Assembly: GCF_030818895.1 (NCBI RefSeq)
Contig: NZ_JAUTBA010000001.1
Location: forward strand, 3,782,001-3,846,000
Reading direction: 5' to 3'
DNA length: 64,000 nucleotides
Source of the DNA: Sphingobacterium zeae
GTDB lineage: Bacteria > Bacteroidota > Bacteroidia > Sphingobacteriales > Sphingobacteriaceae
The notes under the pieces were generated by a model. It was not told the origin of the DNA and did not search any database. It saw only the letters and a program-made list of their open reading frames with translations. The translations under genes and the position numbers were made by a program. Position 1 is the first letter of the stretch. Each line of letters starts with the position of its first letter. Positions 27,007 through 35,627 of the stretch are shown piece after piece.

Positions 27007-27423
27007 ATGGACGACAAAAAATTAATGGAAATAGATCAGTATATCGGTACACTCTCAGACAGTGAGCAACAAATAATTGGTCAATTCCGAAAAACAATAG
27101 CAGAAAATGACAGCGCTGTTTCCGAGAGCTTCGAAAAATTCATGTCAAATCCCAATGCAATCAGCTTCAACGAACAAGGGGTATTTAAATATGGGCTAAC
27201 GCTTGCAAAGAATTATATTTCATTCCATTCCTTGGTGATGTATGCTAACCCACAATTAATGGCAGAACTAAAATTAAAGTTGCCCAAAGCAAAGTTCCAA
27301 AAAGGCTGCATTAATTTCAAAACATTGGATGAATTTCCGATATCAGTATTAACAGAGCATATTCAGAATTCTTCCAAAATAGATTTTCGCCCCATGATTA
27401 ATCGTTATCTGAAAAAGAAATGA
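27007..27423 (+). CDS. DUF1801-type small protein (YdhG/YjbR-like fold)
   Basis: Cytoplasmic protein of 138 residues with the DUF1801 pattern: an N-terminal helix-rich part, then YGLTLAKNYISFHSLVM, and a final part with KAKFQKGCINFKTLDEFP. Family members are small proteins of unclear biochemical role, some described as iron-binding chaperone-like. The stop codon overlaps the ATG of the next ORF (ATGA), so the two are coupled. Function is not assigned. Confidence 0.75.
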   Translation: MDDKKLMEIDQYIGTLSDSEQQIIGQFRKTIAENDSAVSESFEKFMSNPNAISFNEQGVFKYGLTLAKNYISFHSLVMYANPQLMAELKLKLPKAKFQKGCINFKTLDEFPISVLTEHIQNSSKIDFRPMINRYLKKK

Positions 27424-27668
27424 CCATGCCTGATCGTCCAATAGACTTTTTTTATAGCAACCAGAGTCAACTACTTACATTGGTTGCGTCCGAGCGGGAA
27501 GCGCTCGATACAAAACTATATATCAAAAAGTTCCGTCGCGAAAGCTCTTTTTTACTATTAGACGCCAACGGGCGCTACCTTTACTTTCTGAACCAATTGC
27601 CTTTTTCATATAGCCGCATTTCACTTTTCATAGTGCATCCTACCTTGGGGTCAATCCTGAAACGCTAA
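27420..27668 (+). CDS. Hypothetical 82-residue protein coupled to the DUF1801 gene
   Basis: Short protein that starts inside the stop of the DUF1801 gene (ATGA overlap). It is rich in aromatic and basic residues, with a mildly hydrophobic C-terminal half, and ends HPTLGSILKR. No family is recognised. The overlap supports a real gene, but the abrupt end leaves open that it is a truncated remnant. Confidence 0.45.
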   Translation: MTMPDRPIDFFYSNQSQLLTLVASEREALDTKLYIKKFRRESSFLLLDANGRYLYFLNQLPFSYSRISLFIVHPTLGSILKR

Positions 27669-27756
27669 GCAGGATACCAAGTAAAAAGTCAAACCAAATT
27701 CATCTATGCCAAGTCAATAACATTTAGATTTTATCACTTTTGATATTATTATAAAA

Positions 27757-28581
27757 ATGACAATAAAAATCTATAGACCTGATCATGTACTCCTCAAAAG
27801 ACATATCGAATGCTTTTATATACTTGAAAAAACTGCAGAGGAAAAACCTACAGTATATTTTACATTTCCTAGTATTTACACGATTGTTACCATAAGCCAG
27901 CAAACCCAAACTGCGGTGAATGGAAATAAATTAGTGTCCAAACATTGTCCATCTAATACGATAGAAACTAACCTCGTATGTAACTTTAATGACCCGGTTC
28001 TTATCTGTTATGAAGGAAAAATAAACGAAATCACTACCTACTTTAAACCCCTTGGGATAAATGCTTTCATACCAGAGGATCTAAGATATTATAGCCACGG
28101 AACGTTTCCCGATTTTAATCCGTACATGGATTATAAAGATGCGATGAGCTCCATTCTTTCGATAGATGACCATTGTGAAAGAATAAAGGCCTTAGAAGCT
28201 TATTGGCTCTCCAAATTAGTAGTATTTGAAAATGCTTTGCTAGAAAACGTGATTTCCGAAATGTTAAATAAAGCAAACCTAAATCAATCCATGGCCGAAT
28301 TCTCATTAAAAACAGGGCGTTCAAGAATGACAATAAACAAGCATTTTGATCAGCATATCTGTAAAACACCCTCCCAATTTAAAAAAATAATAAGATTCCG
28401 CACAGCTATTCAAAGTCAATTGGAAGAAGGAAAAAAAAATGGTTTTTCATATAATCTGGATTACTTCGATCAATCCCATATGATTAGAGATTTTAAAAAA
28501 TTGACGGGCTTTACGCCAAAAGTTTTCTTTTCCAAGATATCGAATCTTGAAAGAGGCCAAATAAAGTGGATTTTTATCTAG
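27757..28581 (+). CDS. AraC family transcriptional regulator
   Basis: Regulator of 274 residues. The N-terminal 150 residues form a DUF6597-like sensor domain, a beta-rich unit common in Bacteroidota AraC proteins. The C-terminal region has two helix-turn-helix units, the second marked by LDYFDQSHMIRDFKKLTGFTPKVF, which is diagnostic. It precedes a divergence-free set of genes: the next gene, a serine hydrolase, begins 74 bases after it on the same strand. Ligand and targets are unknown; control of the neighbouring hydrolase is plausible. Confidence 0.88.
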   Translation: MTIKIYRPDHVLLKRHIECFYILEKTAEEKPTVYFTFPSIYTIVTISQQTQTAVNGNKLVSKHCPSNTIETNLVCNFNDPVLICYEGKINEITTYFKPLGINAFIPEDLRYYSHGTFPDFNPYMDYKDAMSSILSIDDHCERIKALEAYWLSKLVVFENALLENVISEMLNKANLNQSMAEFSLKTGRSRMTINKHFDQHICKTPSQFKKIIRFRTAIQSQLEEGKKNGFSYNLDYFDQSHMIRDFKKLTGFTPKVFFSKISNLERGQIKWIFI

Positions 28582-28655
28582 CAGCTTTACAAAAATACAA
28601 TCATGCCAGTCCATTAAATAGTAACATTGCTTCATAATTACTTATACAATACTTT

Positions 28656-29960
28656 ATGAAGCTATTAATTCTACTCATCTTGTACCCGGTTTTTCTATAT
28701 GGACAAGAAAAAACATCAACGAAACTTGCAAAATATATGCGAGCGCAGGTCGAAGTAAATAATTTTAGTGGAACTGTGCTCGTTAGGAAAAACAACACTA
28801 TTTTGCTAAAAAAAGCCTATGGTTTCGCAGATTATGAATGGAACGTTAAAAATACAATAGATACGAAATTCCAATTAGCATCGGTCACAAAACAGTTTAC
28901 AGCAACTGCTATTCTCCAATTGATAGACAGCGGACGATTATCCCTAAATGATAAACTCAGTAAATTTCTTCCGGATTATCCAAAAGCTGATAGCGTCAGC
29001 ATTCACATGCTGTTATCACATACTTCAGGACTAGCCATGGGTTTCAAGGAAATCGCATTGAGCAGTATGAGCAGCGATTCTGCTTATACTGCAATTAAGA
29101 AAATTCCTTTCGAATTTTCACCGGGTACGAAAAGCTCCTACAGCAATATTGGTTATTATTTATTAGCTAAAATTATTGAAAAGGTTTCAGGTGAGCGTTA
29201 TGAAGCTTTCTTAGAGAAGAATATCTTTGATAAAGTGGGGATGAAGAATACGGGGATTAGTAACAATGAATCCATCGTCGCAAAAAAAGCAAAAGTATAT
29301 TGTCAGAGCCAACAGAGGCTGATTCATAATCCTTATATCAACTGGAACATCAACTTGGGCCACGACGGTGTTTATTCAACTGTCGAGGATTTAGCCCTCT
29401 GGGACAAAGCCTTGTACGGAACAACTGTATTATCTGCCGCAATGAAGAAAAAAATGTTCACCCCCTATAGTTCCGAAAATTGGGGCTATGGGTTTATTAT
29501 CAATCCGTTTTATAATCACGGACATGATCTGATTGCGCATGATGGCGGATTTTTTGGAACAATGACTTCCTTTAATCGATTTACACAGGACAAACTATTT
29601 GTCTCAGTGCTTTCCAATAATGGCTCCTTGTCTCATATCATAGGTTATGGACTTTCGGCAATTGCTTTCGACAAACAGGTAGAGCTCCCGTACAAGCATC
29701 ATCGCGTCAAAATAGACACGGCAATATACGACAAGTATATCGGTCAATATGGTAAAATCAAGTTATTGAAAATCGACGGCAAACTTTTCTACAATGACAA
29801 AGACATAGAACTCATTCCAGAGTCTAAAACAAAATTCTTCAGAGGGGACGACAACGATAGAACTATCGAATTTATTCGGGATAAAACAGGTAACTATAAT
29901 ACCTTTATTTTAACAAAAGGTGGTGTTAAAGAGATTTTTACAAGGTCTCAAAAAAAATAA
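28656..29960 (+). CDS. Serine hydrolase, beta-lactamase/class C-like family
   Basis: Exported enzyme of 434 residues. A signal peptide ends in FLYGQ. The class C / DD-peptidase fold shows the nucleophile motif SVTK (in QLASVTKQFT), the Tyr motif YSNIGYYLLA and HDGG in place of the KTG box. A C-terminal beta-rich extension of about 100 residues follows. Such proteins include esterases, D-aminopeptidases and peptidases; most are not true beta-lactamases. The upstream AraC gene lies close on the same strand. A hairpin terminator follows about 60 bases after the stop. Confidence 0.87.
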   Translation: MKLLILLILYPVFLYGQEKTSTKLAKYMRAQVEVNNFSGTVLVRKNNTILLKKAYGFADYEWNVKNTIDTKFQLASVTKQFTATAILQLIDSGRLSLNDKLSKFLPDYPKADSVSIHMLLSHTSGLAMGFKEIALSSMSSDSAYTAIKKIPFEFSPGTKSSYSNIGYYLLAKIIEKVSGERYEAFLEKNIFDKVGMKNTGISNNESIVAKKAKVYCQSQQRLIHNPYINWNINLGHDGVYSTVEDLALWDKALYGTTVLSAAMKKKMFTPYSSENWGYGFIINPFYNHGHDLIAHDGGFFGTMTSFNRFTQDKLFVSVLSNNGSLSHIIGYGLSAIAFDKQVELPYKHHRVKIDTAIYDKYIGQYGKIKLLKIDGKLFYNDKDIELIPESKTKFFRGDDNDRTIEFIRDKTGNYNTFILTKGGVKEIFTRSQKK

Positions 29961-30022
29961 ATCTTTTTATCAAGCATTTAAAACTGAAAGAAAAAATCTA
30001 AATTACATCTAGATCAATTCGG

Positions 30023-30060
30023 CGCTCTAATTTATCTTATAACCTAAATTAGAGCGTTTT
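30023..30060 (+). terminator. Intrinsic terminator after the serine hydrolase gene
   Basis: CGCTCTAATTTA (30023-30034) and TAAATTAGAGCG (30045-30056) form a perfect 12-bp stem with a 10-base loop, followed by TTTT on the plus strand. Confidence 0.8.
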
Positions 30061-30284
30061 GCCACTGGTGGAGTAGTATATGGATAAGCTAAAAAAAGTA
30101 TTTTATGGAGGTCTTTTATATTATGCATCGTCTTGAAAAATTTCGCCTTCCATATACATTCTAACTTTTCGCTATCCAAAATAATCACTATCTTACAAGA
30201 GATGAATTTGTGAATATATATCCAATTTGGTAGCCATTGGATCCTAGTTAAAATAAATTTCAGGTACAGAAGGAAATACATCAT

Positions 30285-31343
30285 ATGAATACAAGATATT
30301 TTTTCTACGTCATTATCATCATCGGCTTGTTCACCTCGTGTGGCCTCATCCATAATCTTCCTGATTCGGCTTCTCCCAATACCGGAGCAGATCCTAATTT
30401 ATGGTATTCATTTGTGGATCAAAATGGTAATTTTTATCCCGACAACTGGAAGAAAAACTATGGCATCCCTTCGAATAAAGCCGCTAGGGATCCATATTCC
30501 CTGATGAAAATTGCCACCGACAGAGGTGACCGCGAACAATTACTTGCTTTTGAACGAGGTAATATGCTTCGTCTTTCGAAACGTATTGAACCTAAAAAAC
30601 GTGTTTTTATTTTAGTTCATGGCTTCAATGCGGATGAAGAATCTGTTGTAAAACAATATAAATATATTGCAGATCATATCGTCACCAATCCCAAAAACGA
30701 TGAAATCATTCGATTTTATTGGGATGGTTTGCGATCGACCTCCCCTTTTCGATCAGCAAAAAATTGGTTTTCCGCGGCTTCTTTTAGCCAGATGGCCGGT
30801 GAATTCGGTTTAAGACGCATACTTAACAACATGGCGGATAAAGACGTTTATATTATCTCGCACAGTCGGGGGGCATCCGTGGTCATGAGCGCAATTTCAA
30901 ATCCAGAATACAATACTTCATTTTCTGCGCAAGCGAAAGATATTCACAATATTGATATCGAGCGGGCAAAGCCATTGCTGGAAAACAAAAACAGGATTAC
31001 CTGCATCATGCTTGCGCCAGCAATAGGCCTTTCCGAATTTCAATATACTGACACAACAACTAACACAAAAAAATTTGTGGATCTGAGCACCCAAGTAAAG
31101 AAAATACATATCACGATTAATGGCACTGATAAAATGCTAAAGAAATTTTTTGGATTTCTATCCAACAAGCTTACCCCAACGGATCTGGGGTATAAAGAGG
31201 ATAGCTTTAACGCGCTTAAGAAAAACTATACGATCTTTTCGATGACGGATTTTACAGGAATGTCAAGCCACGATTTTAGTCGTTACATACGAGATCCTAG
31301 GTTCAAGCAAATGCTGCGGGAAGAATCGATTCAAGTACAATAA
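30285..31343 (+). CDS. Alpha/beta hydrolase lipoprotein
   Basis: Lipoprotein of 352 residues; the signal ends in FTSCG (Cys19). An alpha/beta-hydrolase core is shown by FILVHGFNADEESV (oxyanion region) and IISHSRGASVVM, a lipase-like nucleophile elbow with Ser in place of the first Gly of G-x-S-x-G. The rest resembles DUF900-type hydrolases with unknown substrate. It is followed by a divergent segment and the PPTase gene on the other strand. It is probably envelope-located. Confidence 0.78.
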   Translation: MNTRYFFYVIIIIGLFTSCGLIHNLPDSASPNTGADPNLWYSFVDQNGNFYPDNWKKNYGIPSNKAARDPYSLMKIATDRGDREQLLAFERGNMLRLSKRIEPKKRVFILVHGFNADEESVVKQYKYIADHIVTNPKNDEIIRFYWDGLRSTSPFRSAKNWFSAASFSQMAGEFGLRRILNNMADKDVYIISHSRGASVVMSAISNPEYNTSFSAQAKDIHNIDIERAKPLLENKNRITCIMLAPAIGLSEFQYTDTTTNTKKFVDLSTQVKKIHITINGTDKMLKKFFGFLSNKLTPTDLGYKEDSFNALKKNYTIFSMTDFTGMSSHDFSRYIRDPRFKQMLREESIQVQ

Positions 31344-31384
31344 GTTATTAGCGAATTTTCGCAGATTGGCTTTTATATACTGGT

Positions 31385-31885
31385 TTATAGTACCCCAACT
31401 ATTTTCTCAAAACGACCGTGATTACTTATGGAAACTGGCAACAGTTCCCTTCGTCCCTCCGTAGCAATGCCAGGTAAACCAAGTGGATCTTTAACAACTT
31501 GACATCTTTCGAGTTCCACCACATGATCCAAATGATCGAATACCTTAACTGCTATAGTATGTATAAAATCAGGATTAACAATGGTATTGGTGTAATAATG
31601 ACTTCCTTCACAGACAACCTCTCCCACAGCGCTATCGCAAGACTTTTTAACGATCGAACAAATCAATTTATTGGGTGCATATTTTCTGTTTCTCGTCTCT
31701 CTGTTCCATATTTTGTAAGCAGCTTCTTTCATGCTCCACAAAAGCCACACAACAATCTCCGGATCGTGACTATTGGCTATTAAAAGTTGCTCATTTTCAT
31801 TAAATATCTTAGTAACAAACCCCCGACGTCTCCAATTGCTGTCTTTTCTGGACTGAACTAGATCGACAATATCATTACCAATCAT
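31385..31885 (-). CDS. 4'-phosphopantetheinyl transferase superfamily protein
   Basis: Enzyme of 166 residues that would attach the phosphopantetheine arm of CoA to the ACP encoded just upstream. The motifs GNDIVDL and WSMKEAAYKIW, including the metal-binding Asp and the Glu/Lys pair, are clear. The start overlaps the ACP stop (ATGA), so this is the last gene of a seven-gene operon. The dedicated transferase next to its carrier suggests the pathway makes its own carrier chemistry. Confidence 0.88.
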   Translation of the reverse strand: MIGNDIVDLVQSRKDSNWRRRGFVTKIFNENEQLLIANSHDPEIVVWLLWSMKEAAYKIWNRETRNRKYAPNKLICSIVKKSCDSAVGEVVCEGSHYYTNTIVNPDFIHTIAVKVFDHLDHVVELERCQVVKDPLGLPGIATEGRRELLPVSISNHGRFEKIVGVL

Positions 31886-32136
31886 TTTTCGTTAAGCTTG
31901 GTTTCGATAATATCGATTGCCGCCCTTACATTAAGCATACGTTCCATATCAGCATTCTCAATAACTATGTCGAATTGCTCTTCGATATCCAGTACAATAT
32001 CAACCAGATTAGCGGAATTGATTTGTAAATCGTGAATAAAATCAGTTTCTTCGGAAAGCTTTCCAAATGCTTCTTCATTTATCGTGTAAGGTGCAATAAT
32101 AGGTTTTAAAGCATTGATCAGTTCTTCTCTATTCAT
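31882..32136 (-). CDS. Acyl carrier protein of the type III PKS operon
   Basis: An 84-residue carrier protein. The helix II motif, usually D-S-L, reads INSANLVDIVLDIEEQF here, so the phosphopantetheine-accepting Ser41 is kept but the flanking Asp is Asn. The rest has the normal ACP helical spacing. ATG 32136 is preferred over a TTG-led longer frame. It overlaps the ketosynthase by 8 bases and the PPTase by 4. It should carry the growing acyl chain for the adjacent ketosynthase, dehydratase and PKS. Confidence 0.85.
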   Translation of the reverse strand: MNREELINALKPIIAPYTINEEAFGKLSEETDFIHDLQINSANLVDIVLDIEEQFDIVIENADMERMLNVRAAIDIIETKLNEK

Positions 32137-33412
32137 ATGGCAAGTTATCAAATTTTTTAAATATTAAGCAAGCATTCACATCCCCAAATCCAAAACTTGC
32201 CTTGGCAATAATTTGAGGTGCAACACTCATTGTATGCAAAGGGACGTTTGATGGATCTATCAGTGCAGCAATTTCAGGATGTAGGTCAACACAATTACTG
32301 TTTCCAAATATAAAACCGTGATATAGCTGCAATACCGTAGCTACGCTTTCTATACTGCCAGCTGCACTAAGACAATGTCCAGTCATACCTTTTAATGAGT
32401 TTATAAAAGGAAAATCCTTCCCCCTACGTCCAAGAGCCTCAGTCCAGTTTTCTATTTCAAAAGCATCTTTGGTAGTTGCCGTTAAATGGCCATTTATAGC
32501 ATCGATTTCTAAAGCGGAAACACCTGAATTCTTCAAGGCTTCTATAATACACCGACGAACAGCATCAGCATTCGGAGCGGTCATACTACCTGTTCCCCGC
32601 TGCCCTCCGGAATTTACCTCACCACCCAACAACTCACCATATATCGTCGTATTTCGGGCTAAGGCACTTTCCAAATCTTCCAATAGCAAAGCTCCTGCTC
32701 CGCTGCCGGGAACAAACCCTCCGGCTGTCGCACTCATCGGACGAGACCCCTCATGCGGACGGTCATTATAGTGCGAACTACACACACGCAACGCATCAAA
32801 ACCACCCCAAATATAAGGGCCGCTATCTCCAGTGCTTCCTGCTAGCATCCGCTTTGCCTTGCCGGATCGAATACGGTCATAGGCCATTAAAATTGCTTCG
32901 GTCCCAGTTGCACAAGCAGATGAATTTGTTGTTACTTGGTTTCCAAGTCCCAATTTACCGCCCAAATATGCGCTAACACCACTGCTCATCGTCTGGGCCA
33001 CAACTGTACTACCTAATCTGCGGGTCTGCAAATCGTCAATTTTATAGATGCTCTCACGAAACTTATCAATACCAGAGCTCCCGGATCCAAAAATGGTTCC
33101 ACTGTCCCAATCTGGAGCAGATTCAGTCGCTATCGGTAACCCGGCATTTGCCCAAGCTTCCATACCTGCAATGACTCCATATAATATCCCCGTACTGTTA
33201 AAACCTCTAAGCTCGAGTTCAGTGAAATAGCGCCTTTTAAAATCATCCGTTATTTCAGGAGTTCCTGCTATCTGGCAGGAAAACTGTAATTTCTCGAGTT
33301 GTACATCATGTCGAATACCCGAGACCCCATCTTTTATCGCTTGCGTAAAAGATGGTAGGCCTACCCCATTCGGTGCTACAACCCCCATTCCTGTAATGAC
33401 GACTCTCTTCAT
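32129..33412 (-). CDS. Beta-ketoacyl-ACP synthase (FabF-like)
   Basis: Condensing enzyme of 427 residues. The triad is present: Cys167 in TTNSSACATGTEA, His in AINGHLTATTKDA (in place of AHGTST) and His in KGMTGHCLSAAG. It would extend acyl chains on the operon's ACP. It overlaps the dehydratase by ATGA and the ACP by 8 bases. Most related proteins are unassigned FabF paralogs of Bacteroidota biosynthetic clusters. A partner chain-length factor is not seen, which suggests it acts alone. Confidence 0.9.
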   Translation of the reverse strand: MKRVVITGMGVVAPNGVGLPSFTQAIKDGVSGIRHDVQLEKLQFSCQIAGTPEITDDFKRRYFTELELRGFNSTGILYGVIAGMEAWANAGLPIATESAPDWDSGTIFGSGSSGIDKFRESIYKIDDLQTRRLGSTVVAQTMSSGVSAYLGGKLGLGNQVTTNSSACATGTEAILMAYDRIRSGKAKRMLAGSTGDSGPYIWGGFDALRVCSSHYNDRPHEGSRPMSATAGGFVPGSGAGALLLEDLESALARNTTIYGELLGGEVNSGGQRGTGSMTAPNADAVRRCIIEALKNSGVSALEIDAINGHLTATTKDAFEIENWTEALGRRGKDFPFINSLKGMTGHCLSAAGSIESVATVLQLYHGFIFGNSNCVDLHPEIAALIDPSNVPLHTMSVAPQIIAKASFGFGDVNACLIFKKFDNLPYE

Positions 33413-33846
33413 AGCTCCTCCGTAATCATACCTGCCAATAGTCCTTTACAAACCTCCTGGCCGCTTTCATTTTTCATAACGACCTCACATTTTAGTTTAC
33501 CAAACCTGAAATATATCTTTTTTGAAAACACGGTAACTCTCTCCTTCGGATATACAGGCTTTAAAAATTCTATATCCGTTGAGGTCAACGCTATAACAGC
33601 ATTAGCCGTAAACTCTTTATCTAGCAAAAAAATTCCCAGACACGCTAAACCTATCTGCGCCATCGTTTCGATCAAAATAACTCCCGGAGTAATAGGTTTG
33701 CCATAAAAATGGCCTCTATAAAAATCCAGGTTTTCATTAAAAGTATAGGCACCTTTAATACCTTCCTCATCAACATGAATTAATTCATCAACAAACAAAA
33801 AAGGTTCTCTGTAGGGCAACTTTGCCACTATATTATTCAAATCCAT
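33409..33846 (-). CDS. 3-hydroxyacyl-ACP dehydratase (FabZ/hotdog family)
   Basis: Hotdog-fold enzyme of 145 residues with the hallmark RGHFYGKPITPGVILIETMAQ, giving the catalytic His and Glu. It removes water from 3-hydroxyacyl-ACP. In this operon no ketoreductase or enoyl reductase is seen, so those steps may come from the general fatty acid system. It overlaps the ketosynthase by ATGA and follows the type III PKS by 18 bases. Confidence 0.87.
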   Translation of the reverse strand: MDLNNIVAKLPYREPFLFVDELIHVDEEGIKGAYTFNENLDFYRGHFYGKPITPGVILIETMAQIGLACLGIFLLDKEFTANAVIALTSTDIEFLKPVYPKERVTVFSKKIYFRFGKLKCEVVMKNESGQEVCKGLLAGMITEEL

Positions 33847-33864
33847 TGATGAGATCTAATTAGG

Positions 33865-34917
33865 TCACCATTTTAACAATACGCGCTGAGCTGAAAATCC
33901 AGGGCCAAAACTTAGCATTAAACCAAATTCTCCAGTCTTTGGTTGATGCTTCATGATGCGTTCAAGAACATACAGCACGGTAGCACTCGACATATTGCCA
34001 TATTGCGCAAGCACTGCCTTAGTGTCTTTGATATCTTTACCAAACTCAGCAAAAATCTGCTCAATCGTCGCCACAATCTTCTTACCTCCGGGATGAAAAA
34101 TCATGTGATTGATATCTTTGATTTCCAAACCATTCTTTTTCAAAAATGGATGTATCACATCTGCAAAATGTGACGCGATCACATTCGGCACATCAACATC
34201 TAATATCATCTGCATACCACTGTTGGTCAACTTAAAACCCATGATATCTTCTGTATGATAAAAATGATACATCTGCTGGTCAAGAATTTCTGGTCCGCAA
34301 TCCTCTTCATGCGATGAAAGCAGACTACAGGCAGCACCATCTCCAAATATAGCCGCACTGACCATATTTGACATGGAGAAATCCTCCAGCTGAAAAGTAG
34401 CTGTTGGGGCCTCTACGGCAATTACCGCAGCGCGTTTACCCGGATTCGCCTGTAGGAAATTCTTAGCGTAGATAACCCCTGAAACCCCAGCAACACATCC
34501 CATTTCTGTAACCGGCAGCCTGACAATATCCTGCCGGAGCTTCATCTTGTTAATTAAATATCCGTCTAATGATGGTATCATAATTCCCGTACAACTCACC
34601 GTTATAATATAGTCTAATGACTGCGGGTCCCAAGCTGCTTTCTTAAGTGCTTTACGCAGCACTTTCTCCCCTAATTCGATTGCTTCACGGCAATAAATAT
34701 TATTCTTTTCTTCAAAGGATGTCACTGTAAAAACTTCGATGGGATCCATGATAGCATAACGCCTCTCCACAGCAGAGCCTTCAAAAAGTTTTTTTATCTT
34801 TTTTACAAAACGGAGCTCCTGTCCTTTAAGCCAAATATCCAATAACGGAAGAACCTCATCGGTAGTACAGGAATATTTAGGCAGTTGCTTGGCAACAGTA
34901 ATTATCTTGACACTCAT
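33865..34917 (-). CDS. Type III polyketide synthase (chalcone/stilbene synthase-like)
   Basis: Homodimeric PKS of 350 residues. The Cys-His-Asn triad is visible: Cys141 in TEMGCVAGVSG, His in MIFHPGGKKI and Asn in QYGNMSSATVL. Bacterial members take a fatty acyl starter and malonyl-CoA to make alkylresorcinols, alkylpyrones or similar. The start MSVKIITVAK at 34917 overlaps the methyltransferase stop by ATGA. The adjacent ketosynthase, dehydratase and ACP suggest a dedicated starter, and the methyltransferase and FAD enzyme suggest later tailoring. The product is not predictable in detail. Confidence 0.9.
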   Translation of the reverse strand: MSVKIITVAKQLPKYSCTTDEVLPLLDIWLKGQELRFVKKIKKLFEGSAVERRYAIMDPIEVFTVTSFEEKNNIYCREAIELGEKVLRKALKKAAWDPQSLDYIITVSCTGIMIPSLDGYLINKMKLRQDIVRLPVTEMGCVAGVSGVIYAKNFLQANPGKRAAVIAVEAPTATFQLEDFSMSNMVSAAIFGDGAACSLLSSHEEDCGPEILDQQMYHFYHTEDIMGFKLTNSGMQMILDVDVPNVIASHFADVIHPFLKKNGLEIKDINHMIFHPGGKKIVATIEQIFAEFGKDIKDTKAVLAQYGNMSSATVLYVLERIMKHQPKTGEFGLMLSFGPGFSAQRVLLKW

Positions 34918-35627
34918 ATATTGGAAATTATCCACTGGTAACGAAAAGCCCATTTCCATTGGATGGTATAACTTTTTAATTGCAATGTTTCTGAGAATTG
35001 CTCTAACTCATATTTCTTAAATCCGCGTAGTATGGAGATAAGTCCATCCACTTTTGTCATTTTATTTAACCTAAAAAAGGTACCTACAGCTTGAAAAAGA
35101 CGATAGGCTACTTTGCTCCTATGCAGGTCGTTGACGACGATTCCCAAATTTGAAATCTTGATGAGTCTGTCTATCAATTCAATAATTCTTTCATTGTCAA
35201 AATGATGAATGGTCAGCGTACACAGCACAATATCATAACTGTTATTTTCAAAATCTGTGTCGAATATATCTGCACACAAATAGGATATATTACTGTAATC
35301 TTTTGACAGCGACCGCGCATAATTTACCGTATATTGATTTGCATCTACACCCAATAGATTCAGATTGATATTATTTTTATAACCATAATCACTCAGCATG
35401 CGAAGCATGTCTCCATTCCCGCATCCGATATCAATAATTGAAATTGGCTTGCTCTTCTCTACACCAGAAAGAAGTTTCTTGACTCCATCCAAGGTGATGC
35501 TATTTCCACCCAAAAACTGGTTGATCTTTGAAATACGATCCAATGTGACACGAAGTTCCTCACCTGCAAGCAGGAAATCATCCATGATCTCAGTCTCCCC
35601 TGTTCTATGTTTCGTGTTTATAGACAT
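34914..35627 (-). CDS. SAM-dependent class I methyltransferase
   Basis: Methyltransferase of 237 residues. The SAM site reads SIIDIGCGNGDMLRML, and CTLTIHHFDNERI is a typical post-motif. It starts at ATG 35627 (MSINTKHRTG), overlapping the FAD gene by 10 bases, and ends in the ATGA overlap with the PKS. It would add O- or C-methyl groups to the polyketide product, as methyltransferases do in phenolic-lipid clusters; the target atom is not known. Confidence 0.85.
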   Translation of the reverse strand: MSINTKHRTGETEIMDDFLLAGEELRVTLDRISKINQFLGGNSITLDGVKKLLSGVEKSKPISIIDIGCGNGDMLRMLSDYGYKNNINLNLLGVDANQYTVNYARSLSKDYSNISYLCADIFDTDFENNSYDIVLCTLTIHHFDNERIIELIDRLIKISNLGIVVNDLHRSKVAYRLFQAVGTFFRLNKMTKVDGLISILRGFKKYELEQFSETLQLKSYTIQWKWAFRYQWIISNI

